Part shown: one piece after another, positions 17,701-26,251 of the stretch | Layout: every line of letters begins with the position of its first letter | How positions within the stretch are numbered: position 1 is the first letter of the stretch | Assembly: GCA_017404265.1 (NCBI GenBank) | Contig: JAFRCS010000006.1 | Coordinates: 210,295 to 274,294 of the forward strand | Reading direction: 5' to 3' | Origin: Mogibacterium sp. | GTDB lineage: Bacteria > Bacillota > Clostridia > Peptostreptococcales > Anaerovoracaceae | Length of the DNA stretch: 64,000 nt | Position numbers and translations under genes: made by a program | Notes under the pieces: model-generated | Databases searched by the model: none | What the model was told of the DNA's origin: nothing | What the model saw: the letters and a program-made list of their open reading frames with translations, nothing else

Positions 17701-18576
17701 GATGCCGGAGAAGTCATAACTGCGGCGACCTATTGGGAAGACGGGGAAAAGAAACTTACCTGTGAAAAATGCGGAGCTACCAAGAATGAAGTGATCCCTA
17801 AACTCGTTGGCAAAGGCTGGACTAAGATAGACGGCTACTGGTACTTCTATGAGAGCGACGGCACGATGGCGAAATCAGTCTGGAAGAAGGACTCCAAGGG
17901 CTGGTGCTATCTCGGAGCGGATGGCCGCATGGTCACCAATGACTGGGCAAAAGACAGCAAAGGATGGTGCTGGATCGGACCTAACGGGTATATGGTCGAG
18001 AAGACGCAGTGGCTGCAAGACGGGGATGACTGGTATCATATCACTAAGGGATATAGGACCGTTAATAAATGGATGAAGGACGGCAAGGGTTGGATGTATC
18101 TTGGATCCGACGGACTTGCAGTGAAGAAAGTCTGGAAAAAAGACAGCAAGGGCTGGTGCTACCTGGGAGAAGATGGCTACATGGTTACAAATGACTGGGC
18201 ACCAGATAGCAAGGGCTGGTGCTGGATTGGATCGGACGGTTATATGGTCGAGAAGAACAAGTGGATCCAGTACGAAGGAGGCTGGTATTACATCGAAAAG
18301 GGCTACAGAGCCCAGAACAAATGGAGAAAGGACTCCAAAGGCTGGTGCTATCTGGGATCAGATGGCCGCATGGTAACAAATGACTGGGCAAAAGATTCCA
18401 AAGGATGGTGCTGGATCGGACCTGATGGCTACATGATAGAGAAAGACATGTGGATCGGAGACGAAGGAGCAGCCGGCAGCAGCTACATCAATAAGGGTTA
18501 CCGTGTAGACAACAAGAAAATCACGATCAATGGAGTCGAGTACACCTTTGATGCTGATGGAAAGTTGGTAGCATAA
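14785..18576 (+). CDS. Large secreted protein with tandem Ig-like modules and cell-wall-binding repeats
   Basis: 1263 residues from the ATG that has AGGAG at 14773-14777. A signal peptide covers about residues 1-32 (RIIVLALCAFISIAYTPG then AYALG). A Glu/Ala-rich low-complexity stretch follows, then two homologous modules of about 195 residues, each containing a Big-like domain and a PTIKYAPANGW or PSVEYTPADGW unit. Next come Cys-rich repeats (CSICDKT, ECSRCHKVF) that look like metal-binding knuckles. About eleven aromatic repeats of the choline-binding/cell-wall-binding type (KDSKGWCYLG) fill residues 1010-1263. It is likely held non-covalently on the envelope; no LPXTG is present. Catalytic domain not seen. 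Confidence 0.8.
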   Translation: MLTNNIKSMLKRIIVLALCAFISIAYTPGMAYALGESDTAGGEDPAAASVENGQDNEQDHDGAGIAAESQPDEAAGKKAASAEATEGGNRGVTEGEVTEGDTGDEETVVTNRQPEPQLDPEVLWAGCEYYSPASFDTDMDGAELINVTSSNTNVIKVHMYDDVDHPMIDDYYLEPLTPGTSLITVKYSLNGTTGTASAVFTVKPFPTFASSLTIDGEAVDLSNNKNYYHQYNYTGTEPTIKYAPANGWQIVYGYYFLEDGSGEDDGYTEIDDNDLDNIKNGLEFSFPEECEALRMFFDFENEDGETIMHSVQLCRGEGYEPEETGLYTETVWVDCSYGTYLNLTGDLSGAEITSAVSSDANTISVHEAEWGGFYLLAEKPGTATITVTYELDDGVTGTVDAEFTAKAFPNFLKSLKIDGNDAGESEQKNDYYVYEYTGTNPSVEYTPADGWEIIGVWLNIHEDFIDIDVDDYINDPSFAFPAEYSEAILGVEFENSDGDTIRHTTTLCRDSDWHGDDDEPEYWISTGHADARRMGLPGHEFEMYATPNHGYTDENGEYQEESEGLRLKWSYAIASKLPDWSVDNDGVEPEDDDWEVVPETGLSTPFADFTVTKGDEGDAEETGHLKFKALGTDSSGKDAIENRFFIKVEIVDDEGEVLAEDYFESYNCFKAYEVIYPYELEDSCIEPGEKFEDIKFEVRKYSDENTQTEDNDGYTLVDASDLTFTWGENEAGSGDVIRITDSNGDLVTLDTPTSENTFTLERLSSDYASLYLRAEWTEQGDPFDTKNDYVLDEVEVCEHEWDNGEVTIQPTCETTGVKTYTCSICDKTKTEEIEALGHTPAKVDAVEASCETTGVSEHWECSRCHKVFTDADCESETTLVDLTIPSLGHVINKVDAVEASCETTGVSEHWECSRCHKLFSDANGNNETTLDAVTVDALDHDWGDWTDCEDGSNHQRVCARDNTHKETAAHEWDAGEVITAATYWEDGEKKLTCEKCGATKNEVIPKLVGKGWTKIDGYWYFYESDGTMAKSVWKKDSKGWCYLGADGRMVTNDWAKDSKGWCWIGPNGYMVEKTQWLQDGDDWYHITKGYRTVNKWMKDGKGWMYLGSDGLAVKKVWKKDSKGWCYLGEDGYMVTNDWAPDSKGWCWIGSDGYMVEKNKWIQYEGGWYYIEKGYRAQNKWRKDSKGWCYLGSDGRMVTNDWAKDSKGWCWIGPDGYMIEKDMWIGDEGAAGSSYINKGYRVDNKKITINGVEYTFDADGKLVA
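17311..17535 (+). repeat. 72-bp identical direct repeat inside the secreted protein gene
   Basis: Positions 17311-17382 and 17464-17535 are identical over 72 bases, encoding the Cys-containing module with SEHWECSRCHK. Identity at the DNA level points to recent duplication or gene conversion. Confidence 0.85.
17812..18573 (+). repeat. Cell-wall-binding repeat array
   Basis: About eleven tandem units of 20-22 codons, each with a GW or W-x-Y core (for example DSKGWCYLG, DSKGWCWIG). Two alternating unit types recur in the order CYLG, CWIG, then a longer W-rich unit. Confidence 0.8.
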
Positions 18577-18619
18577 GAAAAGCACCAATATAATTACTGA
18601 TAGAGACAGAAATGGAGCA

Positions 18620-18656
18620 GAGGCAACCGGAACATACCGGTTGCCTCTTATTCTTT
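18620..18656 (+). terminator. Terminator of the secreted repeat protein gene
   Basis: GAGGCAACCGG and CCGGTTGCCTC form a perfect 11-bp stem with a 6-base loop, followed by TTATTCTTT. Confidence 0.9.
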
Positions 18657-18730
18657 AAGTTCTGTAAGACTTGGGCGGTTTCTTGAATCTGACACACAAA
18701 GCCGGACAGCTTGGTATTATAATAAGGACC

Positions 18731-19180
18731 ATGGAAATATGGGATATCATTTATACATTTTCAATATGGATATCGAGGATCCATGAAAAGGTCCTGAGCA
18801 TAAACGACGCCGGCGGCTGGTACCTTGATGACAAGCAGCTGCACTTCGTAGTGACCGGCCTTGCCGGCATGCTGATGCTGCTTGTGCTCTATCCTATCTT
18901 CAAGTGGCTCGCGAAGAAGGACCACACGATGGTGATCACATGGCTCTACGTGTTCACTGTGGTGCTGGTGATCTCGTTCGCTATCGAGATAGGCCAGTGG
19001 TGGACGGGGACCGGCTACATGGAAAGCAGCGACATCGCTTACGGTGTGGCGGGCTTCCTGGTCATGTTCCTTATCTACTCTGTGCTGAGAGGCCTCTACC
19101 ACGGCATACGCAGGATGGTGCACAAGGACAAAAGGCCTACCAGGGTCTATTCCCGGGACGAGCTGAATCTTCCGGAATAA
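18731..19180 (+). CDS. VanZ-like membrane protein
   Basis: 149 residues from the ATG at 18731 (AAGGA a few bases upstream). Three or four membrane segments: a first around KQLHFVVTGLAGMLMLLVLYP, then WLYVFTVVLVISFAIEIGQWW and YGVAGFLVMFLIYSVL. The pattern of a charged residue plus H in the first core helix, EIGQ in the middle and SSDIAYGVAGF at the end resembles VanZ-like proteins. The function of most such proteins is unknown, and glycopeptide resistance should not be assumed. A TATAAT (18718-18723) lies only eight bases before the ATG, so the transcript may have little or no leader. Confidence 0.55.
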   Translation: MEIWDIIYTFSIWISRIHEKVLSINDAGGWYLDDKQLHFVVTGLAGMLMLLVLYPIFKWLAKKDHTMVITWLYVFTVVLVISFAIEIGQWWTGTGYMESSDIAYGVAGFLVMFLIYSVLRGLYHGIRRMVHKDKRPTRVYSRDELNLPE

Positions 19181-19254
19181 TTAGTCATATCTCAGCCGTG
19201 CAAAATGATATATAATTACTTAGATAATTTTTTCGCGGCAGCGGAGGTATTGGA

Positions 19255-19866
19255 ATGGCAGATAAAGCAAGAGTAGCCGTCATGGTGAGCAGTGAGGGCA
19301 CCAATCTTCAGGCGCTCATTGACGCTCAGAAATCCGGACTCCTTGAAAAGGGCGAAATAGTACTCGTGATCTCAAACAGAGAGGACGCGTACGCGCTTGA
19401 GCGTGCCCGCAAAGAGGGTATAGAGACCTGCGTCATAAACGCAAAGGCAAATGGCCGCGAAGCATTCGAAGAGGAATGCAAGAAGATCATCGATGCGAGG
19501 AACATCGATCTCATAGTGCTTGCGGGATTCCTCATGATACTCAGCAAGGACTTCGTAAATTACTACGATCATAAGATAATCAATATACATCCCGCTCTTA
19601 TCCCTTCGTTCTGCGGAGACGGATTCTACGGGCTCAAACCTCATATCGCGGCGCTGGAGCGCGGCGTAAAGGTGACCGGAGCCACGGTGCATTTCGTCAA
19701 CGAGATAGCCGACGGCGGCGAGATCATCGCCCAGAAGGCGGTCAGCGTAGAGGAGGGCGACACGCCTGAGACACTGCAGAGGCGCGTCATGGAGCAGGCC
19801 GAGTGGCTCATACTCCCGGTCGCGGTAGCAAAGCTCTGCCGCAAGATCGTCAAGGAACGGAGCTGA
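19255..19866 (+). CDS. purN: Phosphoribosylglycinamide formyltransferase
   Basis: 203 residues. VAVMVSSEGTNLQALID is the N-terminal loop that binds GAR phosphate. NIHPALIPSF carries the catalytic Asn and His, and VTGATVHFVNEIADGGEII includes the conserved Asp. It transfers formyl from 10-formyl-THF to GAR, the third step of purine synthesis. GGAGG precedes the ATG and a TATAAT is at 19211-19216. purL follows after 85 bases, and FchA, which feeds the 10-formyl-THF pool, is in the same run. Confidence 0.95.
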   Translation: MADKARVAVMVSSEGTNLQALIDAQKSGLLEKGEIVLVISNREDAYALERARKEGIETCVINAKANGREAFEEECKKIIDARNIDLIVLAGFLMILSKDFVNYYDHKIINIHPALIPSFCGDGFYGLKPHIAALERGVKVTGATVHFVNEIADGGEIIAQKAVSVEEGDTPETLQRRVMEQAEWLILPVAVAKLCRKIVKERS

Positions 19867-19951
19867 AACCCGTGCCAAACCGCGATGACGCCAAACCCGT
19901 CATCGCATATTTTTGTTATGGAAGGATACTGAGGATATAAAGGAGAAACGT

Positions 19952-22900
19952 ATGGTCTACAGGATCTACGCGGAGAAAAAGGAAGGCTTCAGAAAAGAGG
20001 CGGCCGTGCTCAGGAACGAGGCCAAGACCCTCCTCGGAGTCAGCAGGCTCAAGGACGTGAGGATAATCAGGCGCTTCGATATCGAGGGCATCGACGAGGA
20101 TCTGTTTGAGGAATGCCGCTGGAAGGTGTTTGCCGAGCTGCAGGTAGACGTGACGTCGGTCACTCTGCCGGGGCTTATCGGCGCGCTCGTGGATGATGAC
20201 GGGTTCGTCTATGAAGAGGATGAAGCGTTCGAACCGCGAATGAAGGGCTTTGTCTTTGCGACAGAGATACTCCCGGGCATACATGATCAGAAGGCGGATT
20301 CCGCTGAGAAGTGCATACAGTTTATGGCGGAAGGCGTGAAGCCTGTCGTCAGATGCGCAAAGGTCTACATGCTCTGCGGCGAACTCATGCCTGCCGACAG
20401 GGACGCCATAATGAACTACGTGATCAACCCGGCTGAGGTTAGGCCGGCGTCTCTTGAGATGCCTGACACCCTCGCAGAAGAGGTAAGCGAGTCGGAGATA
20501 ATGCAGTCTTCCGGCGCGGAGGCCTCGGAATTTGACGCGGTAATAAACAGCGCTTCATTCGAAGACCAGCTGCTTGAAAACGCGTATAAGGATTATCTCG
20601 CGGTGCGAAAGAGTCTTGGGCGTAATACGCCTGTGACACTGAATGACATTGCCGGCATCGCGGTCAGATACATGAAGAGAGAGGGCTGGCTGGATAAGCT
20701 CGGCAAGGCCGGTGAGAACGGCATCAGCCCTATAATGATAGACGTGGAAGTCGACGGCGAGAAAGAGCCGTGGCTGCTGTTCATAGGAAGCGGCATGGAC
20801 AAGGGGCTCAGCGAGATAAGGCCTGCTGACGGAGCCGCGGCATGTCTTGAAGGCTGCGTGAAAGAACCTCTCACCGAGAGAGCGTATCCGTACGCGCTGA
20901 TGAGACTGAGCGGCATGGCCGATCCGCTGCAGCACGCGGCTGACACTCTGCAGGGCAAACTGCCTCAGAGAAAGCTGGCTGTCGGCGCAGCGGAGGGAAG
21001 CTCAGGGGCGGTCAACATGACAGGCCTTGCCACGGGCCTGGCGGATGAGATATACCATCCGAAATTCGCTGCAAAGAGGATGGAGGCATGGGCCGTACTG
21101 GCTGCCGCTCCGTCCGTGAACATAAGAAAAGAAACTGTAGAGCCGGGCGATGCTGTAATGGTTCTCCTCGGCAAGGGAGCGGCCGATCATCATAAGATGC
21201 AGAGACTTCTGAACGACGGCGTCGCGGCCCGCATGATCAAAAGCTGCAGCGATGCCGACGCCTACGGATACGAAGGCCTGGCATGCGTGATACCTGCCGG
21301 CAATGAGAAGCTGTTCAAGCTGATCGCGTCCGGCGAGGACCTTCAGTGCGTTAAGGCAGCGGAAATAGAGGATCCTGCGGATAAGGGTCCGGAAGGTGAA
21401 ACAGCTGAGGCTGCGGAGCCGACTTTGAGCGCGGAACCGGCCGTAAGACATATCGATGTAATGACAAGCGCTCCGGGCTACTGGAAGGGAACAAGCCTGC
21501 ACGCGAGCGACAGAAGCTTCATGATAGGCATGCGCACCCTGGCGGCAGATCTCAATGTCTGCTCAAAGAGAGGCCTTACCGAACGCTTCGATTCCACGGC
21601 GGGATCGGGCACCGTGCTGATGCCTTTCGGCGGCATGAACCAGCTTACTCCGGCGCAGGCGATGGTACAGAAGATACCTGCCGGTGGAGAGACTGATGAC
21701 TGCTCTGTGATGGCCTGGGGCTATAACCCGCTCATCTCGGATGTATCGCCTTATCATGGGGCGTACCTCGCGGTGATCGAGTCGGTATCCAGGCTGATCG
21801 CGAGCGGAGCCAAATTCAAGGACGTATATCTTTCGCTAAGAAGCCGTTTTGGCGCTCCGGGCGATGACCAGGTAAGATGGGGCAAGCCGCTGGCAGCGAT
21901 GCTTGGCGCGTTCAAAGCCCAGATGGATCTTGGGATAGGCGCGACAGGTATCAAGGGCTCGATGGACGGTTCATACGGAGAACTCGACGCGCCTCCAGCC
22001 CTGATCTCATATGCGGTCACGATGGCAAAGACCGGTGACATCGCAACTCCTGAGTTCAAGAAACCGGGGCACAGGGTCGTGTTGCTGAGGCCTTTCGCGG
22101 AAAGCGATGACAGCAGATCCGGAAGAGGACTGCCTAATATAGAGTCGCTTCTGAAGGTCTGGGAGAGGGCATCCGAACTTCTGGCTTCGGGCAATGCGGT
22201 GGCGGCGTACGCTCCGGGCATCGGAGGAGTCGCCGAGGCGGTCATGAAGATGTGCTTCGGAAACGGCATTGGCTTCAGCTTCGAGGCTGCTGACCCTGAG
22301 ACCATCTTTGGATACTCTTACGGCAGTATCATCCTCGAGATAGATGAAGAAGTAGAAATTACGGGACGGCAGTTCGACTCGATACTGCTGGGCCGCACTA
22401 TAAAAGAAAGATCGATCACTTACGGAGAAGGCAGAGTGAGCCTTGCCGAGCTCCTGACCCTGTATGAGGGCAGGATGGAGGGTGTGTACCCTGCTGTAGT
22501 CGGCAGCAAGGGCGGCGCTGTAAGCAATGTGGAATACAGAGCGCGCAGCTGGCATACACCTATATACAAGCGTGCGGAGCCTAAGGTGCTGATCCCTGTG
22601 TTCCCGGGCACCAATTGCGAGGCCGACACGGCGCGTGCGGTGCGAGAGGCTGGGGCGACTCCTGAGATAATGATAATCAAAGATCAGAGCGCGGATGACA
22701 TAAAGCGTTCGCTGGAGGCTTTCGCTTCCGCGATGAGAGGGACGCAGGCACTGCTGATCCCGGGAGGAAACTCGGGATACGGCGAGCCTGACGGTTCGGC
22801 CAAGCTCATCACAGCGTTCTTCAGGAACCCTGAGGTGAGTGAGGTGACCATGGATCTTCTGGAGAAGAAGGACGGACTCATCTGCGGCATCTGCGACGGA

Positions 22901-23374
22901 TTCCAGGCGCTGATCAAACTGGGATTGCTTCCTGAAGGGAAGATCATGGACGTGGACGCGGATCATCCGACGCTGACGCTGAATTCCATCGGACGCCACC
23001 AGTCCAGGATAGCGCGCGTGAGGATCGCGTCCAACAAGTCGCCTTGGCTGAGATACAACAAGGTAGGCGACATATATTCGGTACCTGTGTCGCATACGGA
23101 GGGCAGGTTCATAGCGCCGGATGAGGTCATAAGACACCTGGCGGCTGTAGGACAGATCGCGACTCAGTACGTTGACAACAAAGATAACGCAACGGCGGAC
23201 ATACGCTTCAACCCGGCCGGCTCGATGATGGCCGTTGAAGGAATATGCTCGCCTGACGGAAGGGTATTCGGCAGGATGGGACACGCGGAGAGGACCGGAA
23301 ACGGGCTGTATAAGAACGTGCCGGGCAACTATCTCTTTGGGATGTTCGAAAATGCCGTCAAGTATTTCAAATAG
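19952..23374 (+). CDS. purL: Phosphoribosylformylglycinamidine synthase, single-chain
   Basis: 1140 residues from the ATG after AAAGGAG. The order is a PurS-like N-terminal part, two AIRS-like halves (PHKF-type region near IGMRTLAADLNVC, DDCSVMAWGYNP, ATGIKGSMDGSYGELDAPP) and a C-terminal class I glutaminase (VLIPVFPGTNCEADTARAV, GGNSGYG, GICDGFQAL with the nucleophile Cys, and SHTEGRF with the catalytic His). It converts FGAR, glutamine and ATP into FGAM. The glutaminase is fused in one chain, as in many Clostridia. It lies downstream of purN, consistent with one purine operon. Confidence 0.95.
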   Translation: MVYRIYAEKKEGFRKEAAVLRNEAKTLLGVSRLKDVRIIRRFDIEGIDEDLFEECRWKVFAELQVDVTSVTLPGLIGALVDDDGFVYEEDEAFEPRMKGFVFATEILPGIHDQKADSAEKCIQFMAEGVKPVVRCAKVYMLCGELMPADRDAIMNYVINPAEVRPASLEMPDTLAEEVSESEIMQSSGAEASEFDAVINSASFEDQLLENAYKDYLAVRKSLGRNTPVTLNDIAGIAVRYMKREGWLDKLGKAGENGISPIMIDVEVDGEKEPWLLFIGSGMDKGLSEIRPADGAAACLEGCVKEPLTERAYPYALMRLSGMADPLQHAADTLQGKLPQRKLAVGAAEGSSGAVNMTGLATGLADEIYHPKFAAKRMEAWAVLAAAPSVNIRKETVEPGDAVMVLLGKGAADHHKMQRLLNDGVAARMIKSCSDADAYGYEGLACVIPAGNEKLFKLIASGEDLQCVKAAEIEDPADKGPEGETAEAAEPTLSAEPAVRHIDVMTSAPGYWKGTSLHASDRSFMIGMRTLAADLNVCSKRGLTERFDSTAGSGTVLMPFGGMNQLTPAQAMVQKIPAGGETDDCSVMAWGYNPLISDVSPYHGAYLAVIESVSRLIASGAKFKDVYLSLRSRFGAPGDDQVRWGKPLAAMLGAFKAQMDLGIGATGIKGSMDGSYGELDAPPALISYAVTMAKTGDIATPEFKKPGHRVVLLRPFAESDDSRSGRGLPNIESLLKVWERASELLASGNAVAAYAPGIGGVAEAVMKMCFGNGIGFSFEAADPETIFGYSYGSIILEIDEEVEITGRQFDSILLGRTIKERSITYGEGRVSLAELLTLYEGRMEGVYPAVVGSKGGAVSNVEYRARSWHTPIYKRAEPKVLIPVFPGTNCEADTARAVREAGATPEIMIIKDQSADDIKRSLEAFASAMRGTQALLIPGGNSGYGEPDGSAKLITAFFRNPEVSEVTMDLLEKKDGLICGICDGFQALIKLGLLPEGKIMDVDADHPTLTLNSIGRHQSRIARVRIASNKSPWLRYNKVGDIYSVPVSHTEGRFIAPDEVIRHLAAVGQIATQYVDNKDNATADIRFNPAGSMMAVEGICSPDGRVFGRMGHAERTGNGLYKNVPGNYLFGMFENAVKYFK

Positions 23375-23383
23375 GGGAGAAAT

Positions 23384-24403
23384 ATGTTTAAGAAAACTAG
23401 TATCACAAACCGCATAATCTGGATCATACTGGCGTTCTTTGGCTGGTACATACTGCTTGCCGATATGCTGGTACTTTTGTTCGAAAAGTTTCTTCACAGC
23501 ATATTCAGCCATCCATCCAACGCGCTGGTATTCGTGAATACATACTACGCGCCGATCTTTGCGTCCTGCGTGTTCTTTGTGCTTATGTGCCTGATAATCA
23601 AAAAGAACCGCTTCATGCTTGAGATCATAAAGCCGACACGTGAGAAACGCAGCATGAGCAAGCTTGGAACGGGCATACTGCTGGGCTTCCTGATGAACTT
23701 TTTCTGCATAGTCTGCGCGTTGCTGCACGGAGACATCAAGCTGTACTTCGATTTCTCCGCTGTGCAGATACCGGTGATGATATGGGCATTCATAGGAGTG
23801 TTCTTCCAGAGCACATCGGAGGAGCTCTGGTGCAGATGCTTCATGTATGAGAGGATCAATGTACACTATCCGCTCTGGGTGGCGATAGTGGTGAACGGTG
23901 TGGTATTCGGAGCGCTTCACAGCTTCAACGACGGCATCACTTGGCTGGCGATGGCAGACCTCATCATCTGCGGCCTGTCGTTCTCGCTGCTGCGCTGGTA
24001 TTCAGGCAGCATCTGGACGTGCTTCGGCATCCATACCATGTGGAACTTCACACAGAACTTTATCTTCGGTATGCCTAACAGCGGACTGATCTCGGAAGCG
24101 TCGATATTCCACATGGACGCTGTGAACGCTGTAAGCAACTGGTGCTACAGCTATGAGTTCGGAGTCGAGGGCGCGGTGCCGGCGCTGCTTATGGATCTGC
24201 TGCTGGGCGTGCTGATAGTCGTATTTGCGGCAAGGCAAGGACGTCTCGGCGAGCTGCTCGAGAGCAGGGAGTCGAAGGGCGAACTGGCCATGATAGGACA
24301 GAAGCCGATGGAAGCGTTTGATGAAGAGCCGGAGGTTGAATTTGAAGAGCCGGCCGCGGAGGAAGCAAAAGAAGAAGCGGCTGTAGAGTTCACGGAAGAA
24401 TAG
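23384..24403 (+). CDS. CPBP family intramembrane metalloprotease (CAAX/Abi)
   Basis: 339 residues with about eight membrane segments. The motifs of the family are in order: SEELWCRCF (EExxxR), FGALHSFNDG (His in the second motif) and GIHTMWNFTQN (HxxxN). They form a zinc-type site within the membrane. The C-terminal 50 residues are a very acidic cytoplasmic tail (EEPEVEFEEPAAEEAKEE), which is unusual. Substrates are unknown; relatives act in prenyl-protein processing, bacteriocin immunity or stress signalling. It starts 10 bases after purL. Confidence 0.85.
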   Translation: MFKKTSITNRIIWIILAFFGWYILLADMLVLLFEKFLHSIFSHPSNALVFVNTYYAPIFASCVFFVLMCLIIKKNRFMLEIIKPTREKRSMSKLGTGILLGFLMNFFCIVCALLHGDIKLYFDFSAVQIPVMIWAFIGVFFQSTSEELWCRCFMYERINVHYPLWVAIVVNGVVFGALHSFNDGITWLAMADLIICGLSFSLLRWYSGSIWTCFGIHTMWNFTQNFIFGMPNSGLISEASIFHMDAVNAVSNWCYSYEFGVEGAVPALLMDLLLGVLIVVFAARQGRLGELLESRESKGELAMIGQKPMEAFDEEPEVEFEEPAAEEAKEEAAVEFTEE

Positions 24404-24419
24404 AAAAGAGGATTTAAGA

Positions 24420-25055
24420 TTGAGTTCGATAAAGAGTTTGAATATAGAGGAATATCTGGAGCGGCTCGCGTCGCGATCCGCGACGCCGGGCGGCGGCGCC
24501 GCCGCTGCGCTGACCTCAGCGCAGGGAGCCGCCCTTGTAATGATGGTCGCCAACCTGACCATAGGAAAGTCCGAGTACGCTGAGTTCGAAGAGCTCAACA
24601 AGGACGTACTGAGCGAAGCGGAGGTGCTGCTTAAAAGTTTGACAGACGGGGCGGACAATGATGCCGACGCGTTCGGCAAAGTCTCAGCCGCATATGCCCT
24701 GCCAAAGGATGACGAGAACTGCGCTGCCGAGATCGCGTCGGCTTCGGTCCTCGCCGCGGAGGCTCCGCTCATGGTCATGGAGGACTCCCTTGCTGCGCTC
24801 CGCCTCGCGGCGAAGCTCAAGGGCCGCTCCAACAAAAATCTTGAAAGCGATATCTACGTCGCGGCCCTCTGCCTCTATGCAGGCATCAAGTCCGCGAAGG
24901 TGAACGTGGACGCCAATCTTAAAGTCATATGGAAGGCTGATCCGTACAACGCGCATCTCATGGATTGCCGCGCGTCGGACGTCCTTACCGACGCTACTCT
25001 GATCATAACGGAGCTGTCCCACAGCAGGAATTCCGAAAAGCAGGCAGAAGAATAA
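24420..25055 (+). CDS. fchA: Cyclodeaminase/cyclohydrolase family protein, probable methenyl-THF cyclohydrolase
   Basis: 211 residues with a TTG start preceded by AGAGGA. SATPGGGAAAALTSAQGAAL near the N-terminus is the signature of the formiminotransferase-cyclodeaminase fold, all helical. Stand-alone proteins of this size in Clostridia hydrolyse 5,10-methenyl-THF to 10-formyl-THF (FchA). The product would supply PurN upstream. Formimino-THF cyclodeaminase activity in histidine breakdown is the alternative. Confidence 0.75.
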   Translation: MSSIKSLNIEEYLERLASRSATPGGGAAAALTSAQGAALVMMVANLTIGKSEYAEFEELNKDVLSEAEVLLKSLTDGADNDADAFGKVSAAYALPKDDENCAAEIASASVLAAEAPLMVMEDSLAALRLAAKLKGRSNKNLESDIYVAALCLYAGIKSAKVNVDANLKVIWKADPYNAHLMDCRASDVLTDATLIITELSHSRNSEKQAEE

Positions 25056-25930
25056 TGGAAAGCGCGCGCTGCAAGGCATTTATTGAATCAGTGGAACGTG
25101 GAAGCTTCAGAGCTGCCGCGGACGCTCTCGGCTACACACCGTCAGCCGTGAGCCAGCTTGTCGCGGCGCTTGAAAAAGAACTTGGCCTCACGCTCCTTAT
25201 CCGCTCCAAGAAAGGAGTCACCATGACTTCCGAGGGAGCGAAGCTGGCGCCTATAGTCCGCTCGTACCTTGCCCGCGAAAAGGAGATGTACGAGCTCGCC
25301 TCGGAGATGCAGGGCGTCTCGATAGGAAACCTGACGATAGCCGCTTATCCGAGCGTAGCCACTACCTGGCTCCCTGAGATAGTCCGCACATTCCAGCGCG
25401 ATTACCCGGACGTGCAGTTCAGCATCATGGAAGGCATCCGCGCCGAGATCTTCAAGCACCTTGACGATCATGTAGCCGACATGGGCTTCATGGCCTATGC
25501 CGAGCCTATGGACTACGAATGGACTCCGCTCGCGCAGGAGCAGATAATCGCGGTAGTGCCGGAGGATCATCCGCTGGCAAACGCGAAGGCGTATCCTATA
25601 GCTGACTGCGAAAAGGACGATTTCATAATGACGTCCTGGGGCAAGGACATAGAGATACAGAACATCTTCCGTAAGCACAAGGTAACGCCTAATGTGAAGT
25701 ACACCACTTACGACACGCCGGCGACCCTGGCCATGGTGCGCATGGGCCTAGGAGTAACATTTGCCAACGAGCTCGCAGCACAGTACTGGAACGAGCATCT
25801 GGTGAAGCTCGCGCTGGATCCGCCTGAAAATGTAGAGTTTGGCATTGCCTATACTTCGAAGGAACATATGACGGCGGCAGCGAAGAAGTTCTATGACTAC
25901 GCTATCAAATATATTAGAGAAAAAAAATAA
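25055..25930 (+). CDS. LysR-type transcriptional regulator
   Basis: 291 residues. The ATG overlaps the fchA stop (TAATG), so it is coupled to it. The winged helix-turn-helix is FIESVERGSFRAAADALGY then TPSAVSQLVAALEKELG, followed by a linker helix and a two-lobed effector domain (IGNLTIAAYPSVATTWLPEIV). The target is unknown. As it is co-transcribed with fchA and not divergent from a target, it may regulate genes elsewhere. Confidence 0.9.
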   Translation: MESARCKAFIESVERGSFRAAADALGYTPSAVSQLVAALEKELGLTLLIRSKKGVTMTSEGAKLAPIVRSYLAREKEMYELASEMQGVSIGNLTIAAYPSVATTWLPEIVRTFQRDYPDVQFSIMEGIRAEIFKHLDDHVADMGFMAYAEPMDYEWTPLAQEQIIAVVPEDHPLANAKAYPIADCEKDDFIMTSWGKDIEIQNIFRKHKVTPNVKYTTYDTPATLAMVRMGLGVTFANELAAQYWNEHLVKLALDPPENVEFGIAYTSKEHMTAAAKKFYDYAIKYIREKK

Positions 25931-25964
25931 ACGCGCATCCCGCGCACGGAAAACATAAGGAAAG

Positions 25965-25994
25965 GACCCCGACCATACGGCCGGGGTCTTTTGC
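25965..25994. terminator. Bidirectional terminator between the LysR gene and the 27-codon gene
   Basis: GACCCCG (25965-25971) pairs with CGGGGTC (25982-25988), extended by inner GACC/GGCC pairing. TTTTGCTTT follows on the + strand and CCTTTCCTT on the - strand. Confidence 0.85.
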
Positions 25995-26023
25995 TTTCTC
26001 GCTACTACAGCTTTATAGTGGTC

Positions 26024-26107
26024 TTAGTTCTTTAAAGTTTTTTCAAATGTGTATGTTGCGAAAACGTATACCACCATTGCGGCACCTACTACTGTTACTC
26101 CAAACAT
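26024..26107 (-). CDS. 27-residue single-span membrane peptide
   Basis: A 27-codon frame on the - strand begins with an ATG placed seven bases after AAGGAGG, an excellent ribosome binding site. It encodes MFGVTVVGAAMVVYVFATYT then a short charged tail EKTLKN. One membrane helix with a Lys-rich C-terminal end is evident. It has its own promoter (TTTACT-17-TATAAT) and shares a terminator with the LysR gene. I do not recognise the family. KdpF-like accessory subunits and type I toxin peptides are of similar size, but no partner gene is adjacent. Confidence 0.65.
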   Translation of the reverse strand: MFGVTVVGAAMVVYVFATYTFEKTLKN

Positions 26108-26163
26108 TTTGTTACCTCCTTCTATAACATACGCCCGTCAGGCGTTTTCCTTTCTTCTTGTCT

Positions 26164-26192
26164 GTATTATAGAGCCGGCTTTAACAAAAGTA
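26164..26192 (-). promoter_or_regulatory. Promoter of the 27-codon gene
   Basis: On the - strand, TTTACT (26192-26187) and TATAAT (26169-26164) are 17 bp apart. A short ACGCC/GGCGT hairpin lies in the leader. Confidence 0.7.
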
Positions 26193-26251
26193 AAACTATA
26201 GATTTTAATGCTTATAAACAGTAATACTTAACACAACACAAACACTGTTTA

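Noticed and set aside
18731..19180. Teicoplanin-resistance vanZ
   Set aside because: Only loosely VanZ-like, with no van genes nearby; such proteins are common and mostly unrelated to resistance.
22007..23920. A 637-codon open frame on the - strand opposite purL and the CPBP gene
   Set aside because: It lies fully antisense to two well-supported genes; such frames arise from codon bias. No ribosome binding site or domain pattern was seen.
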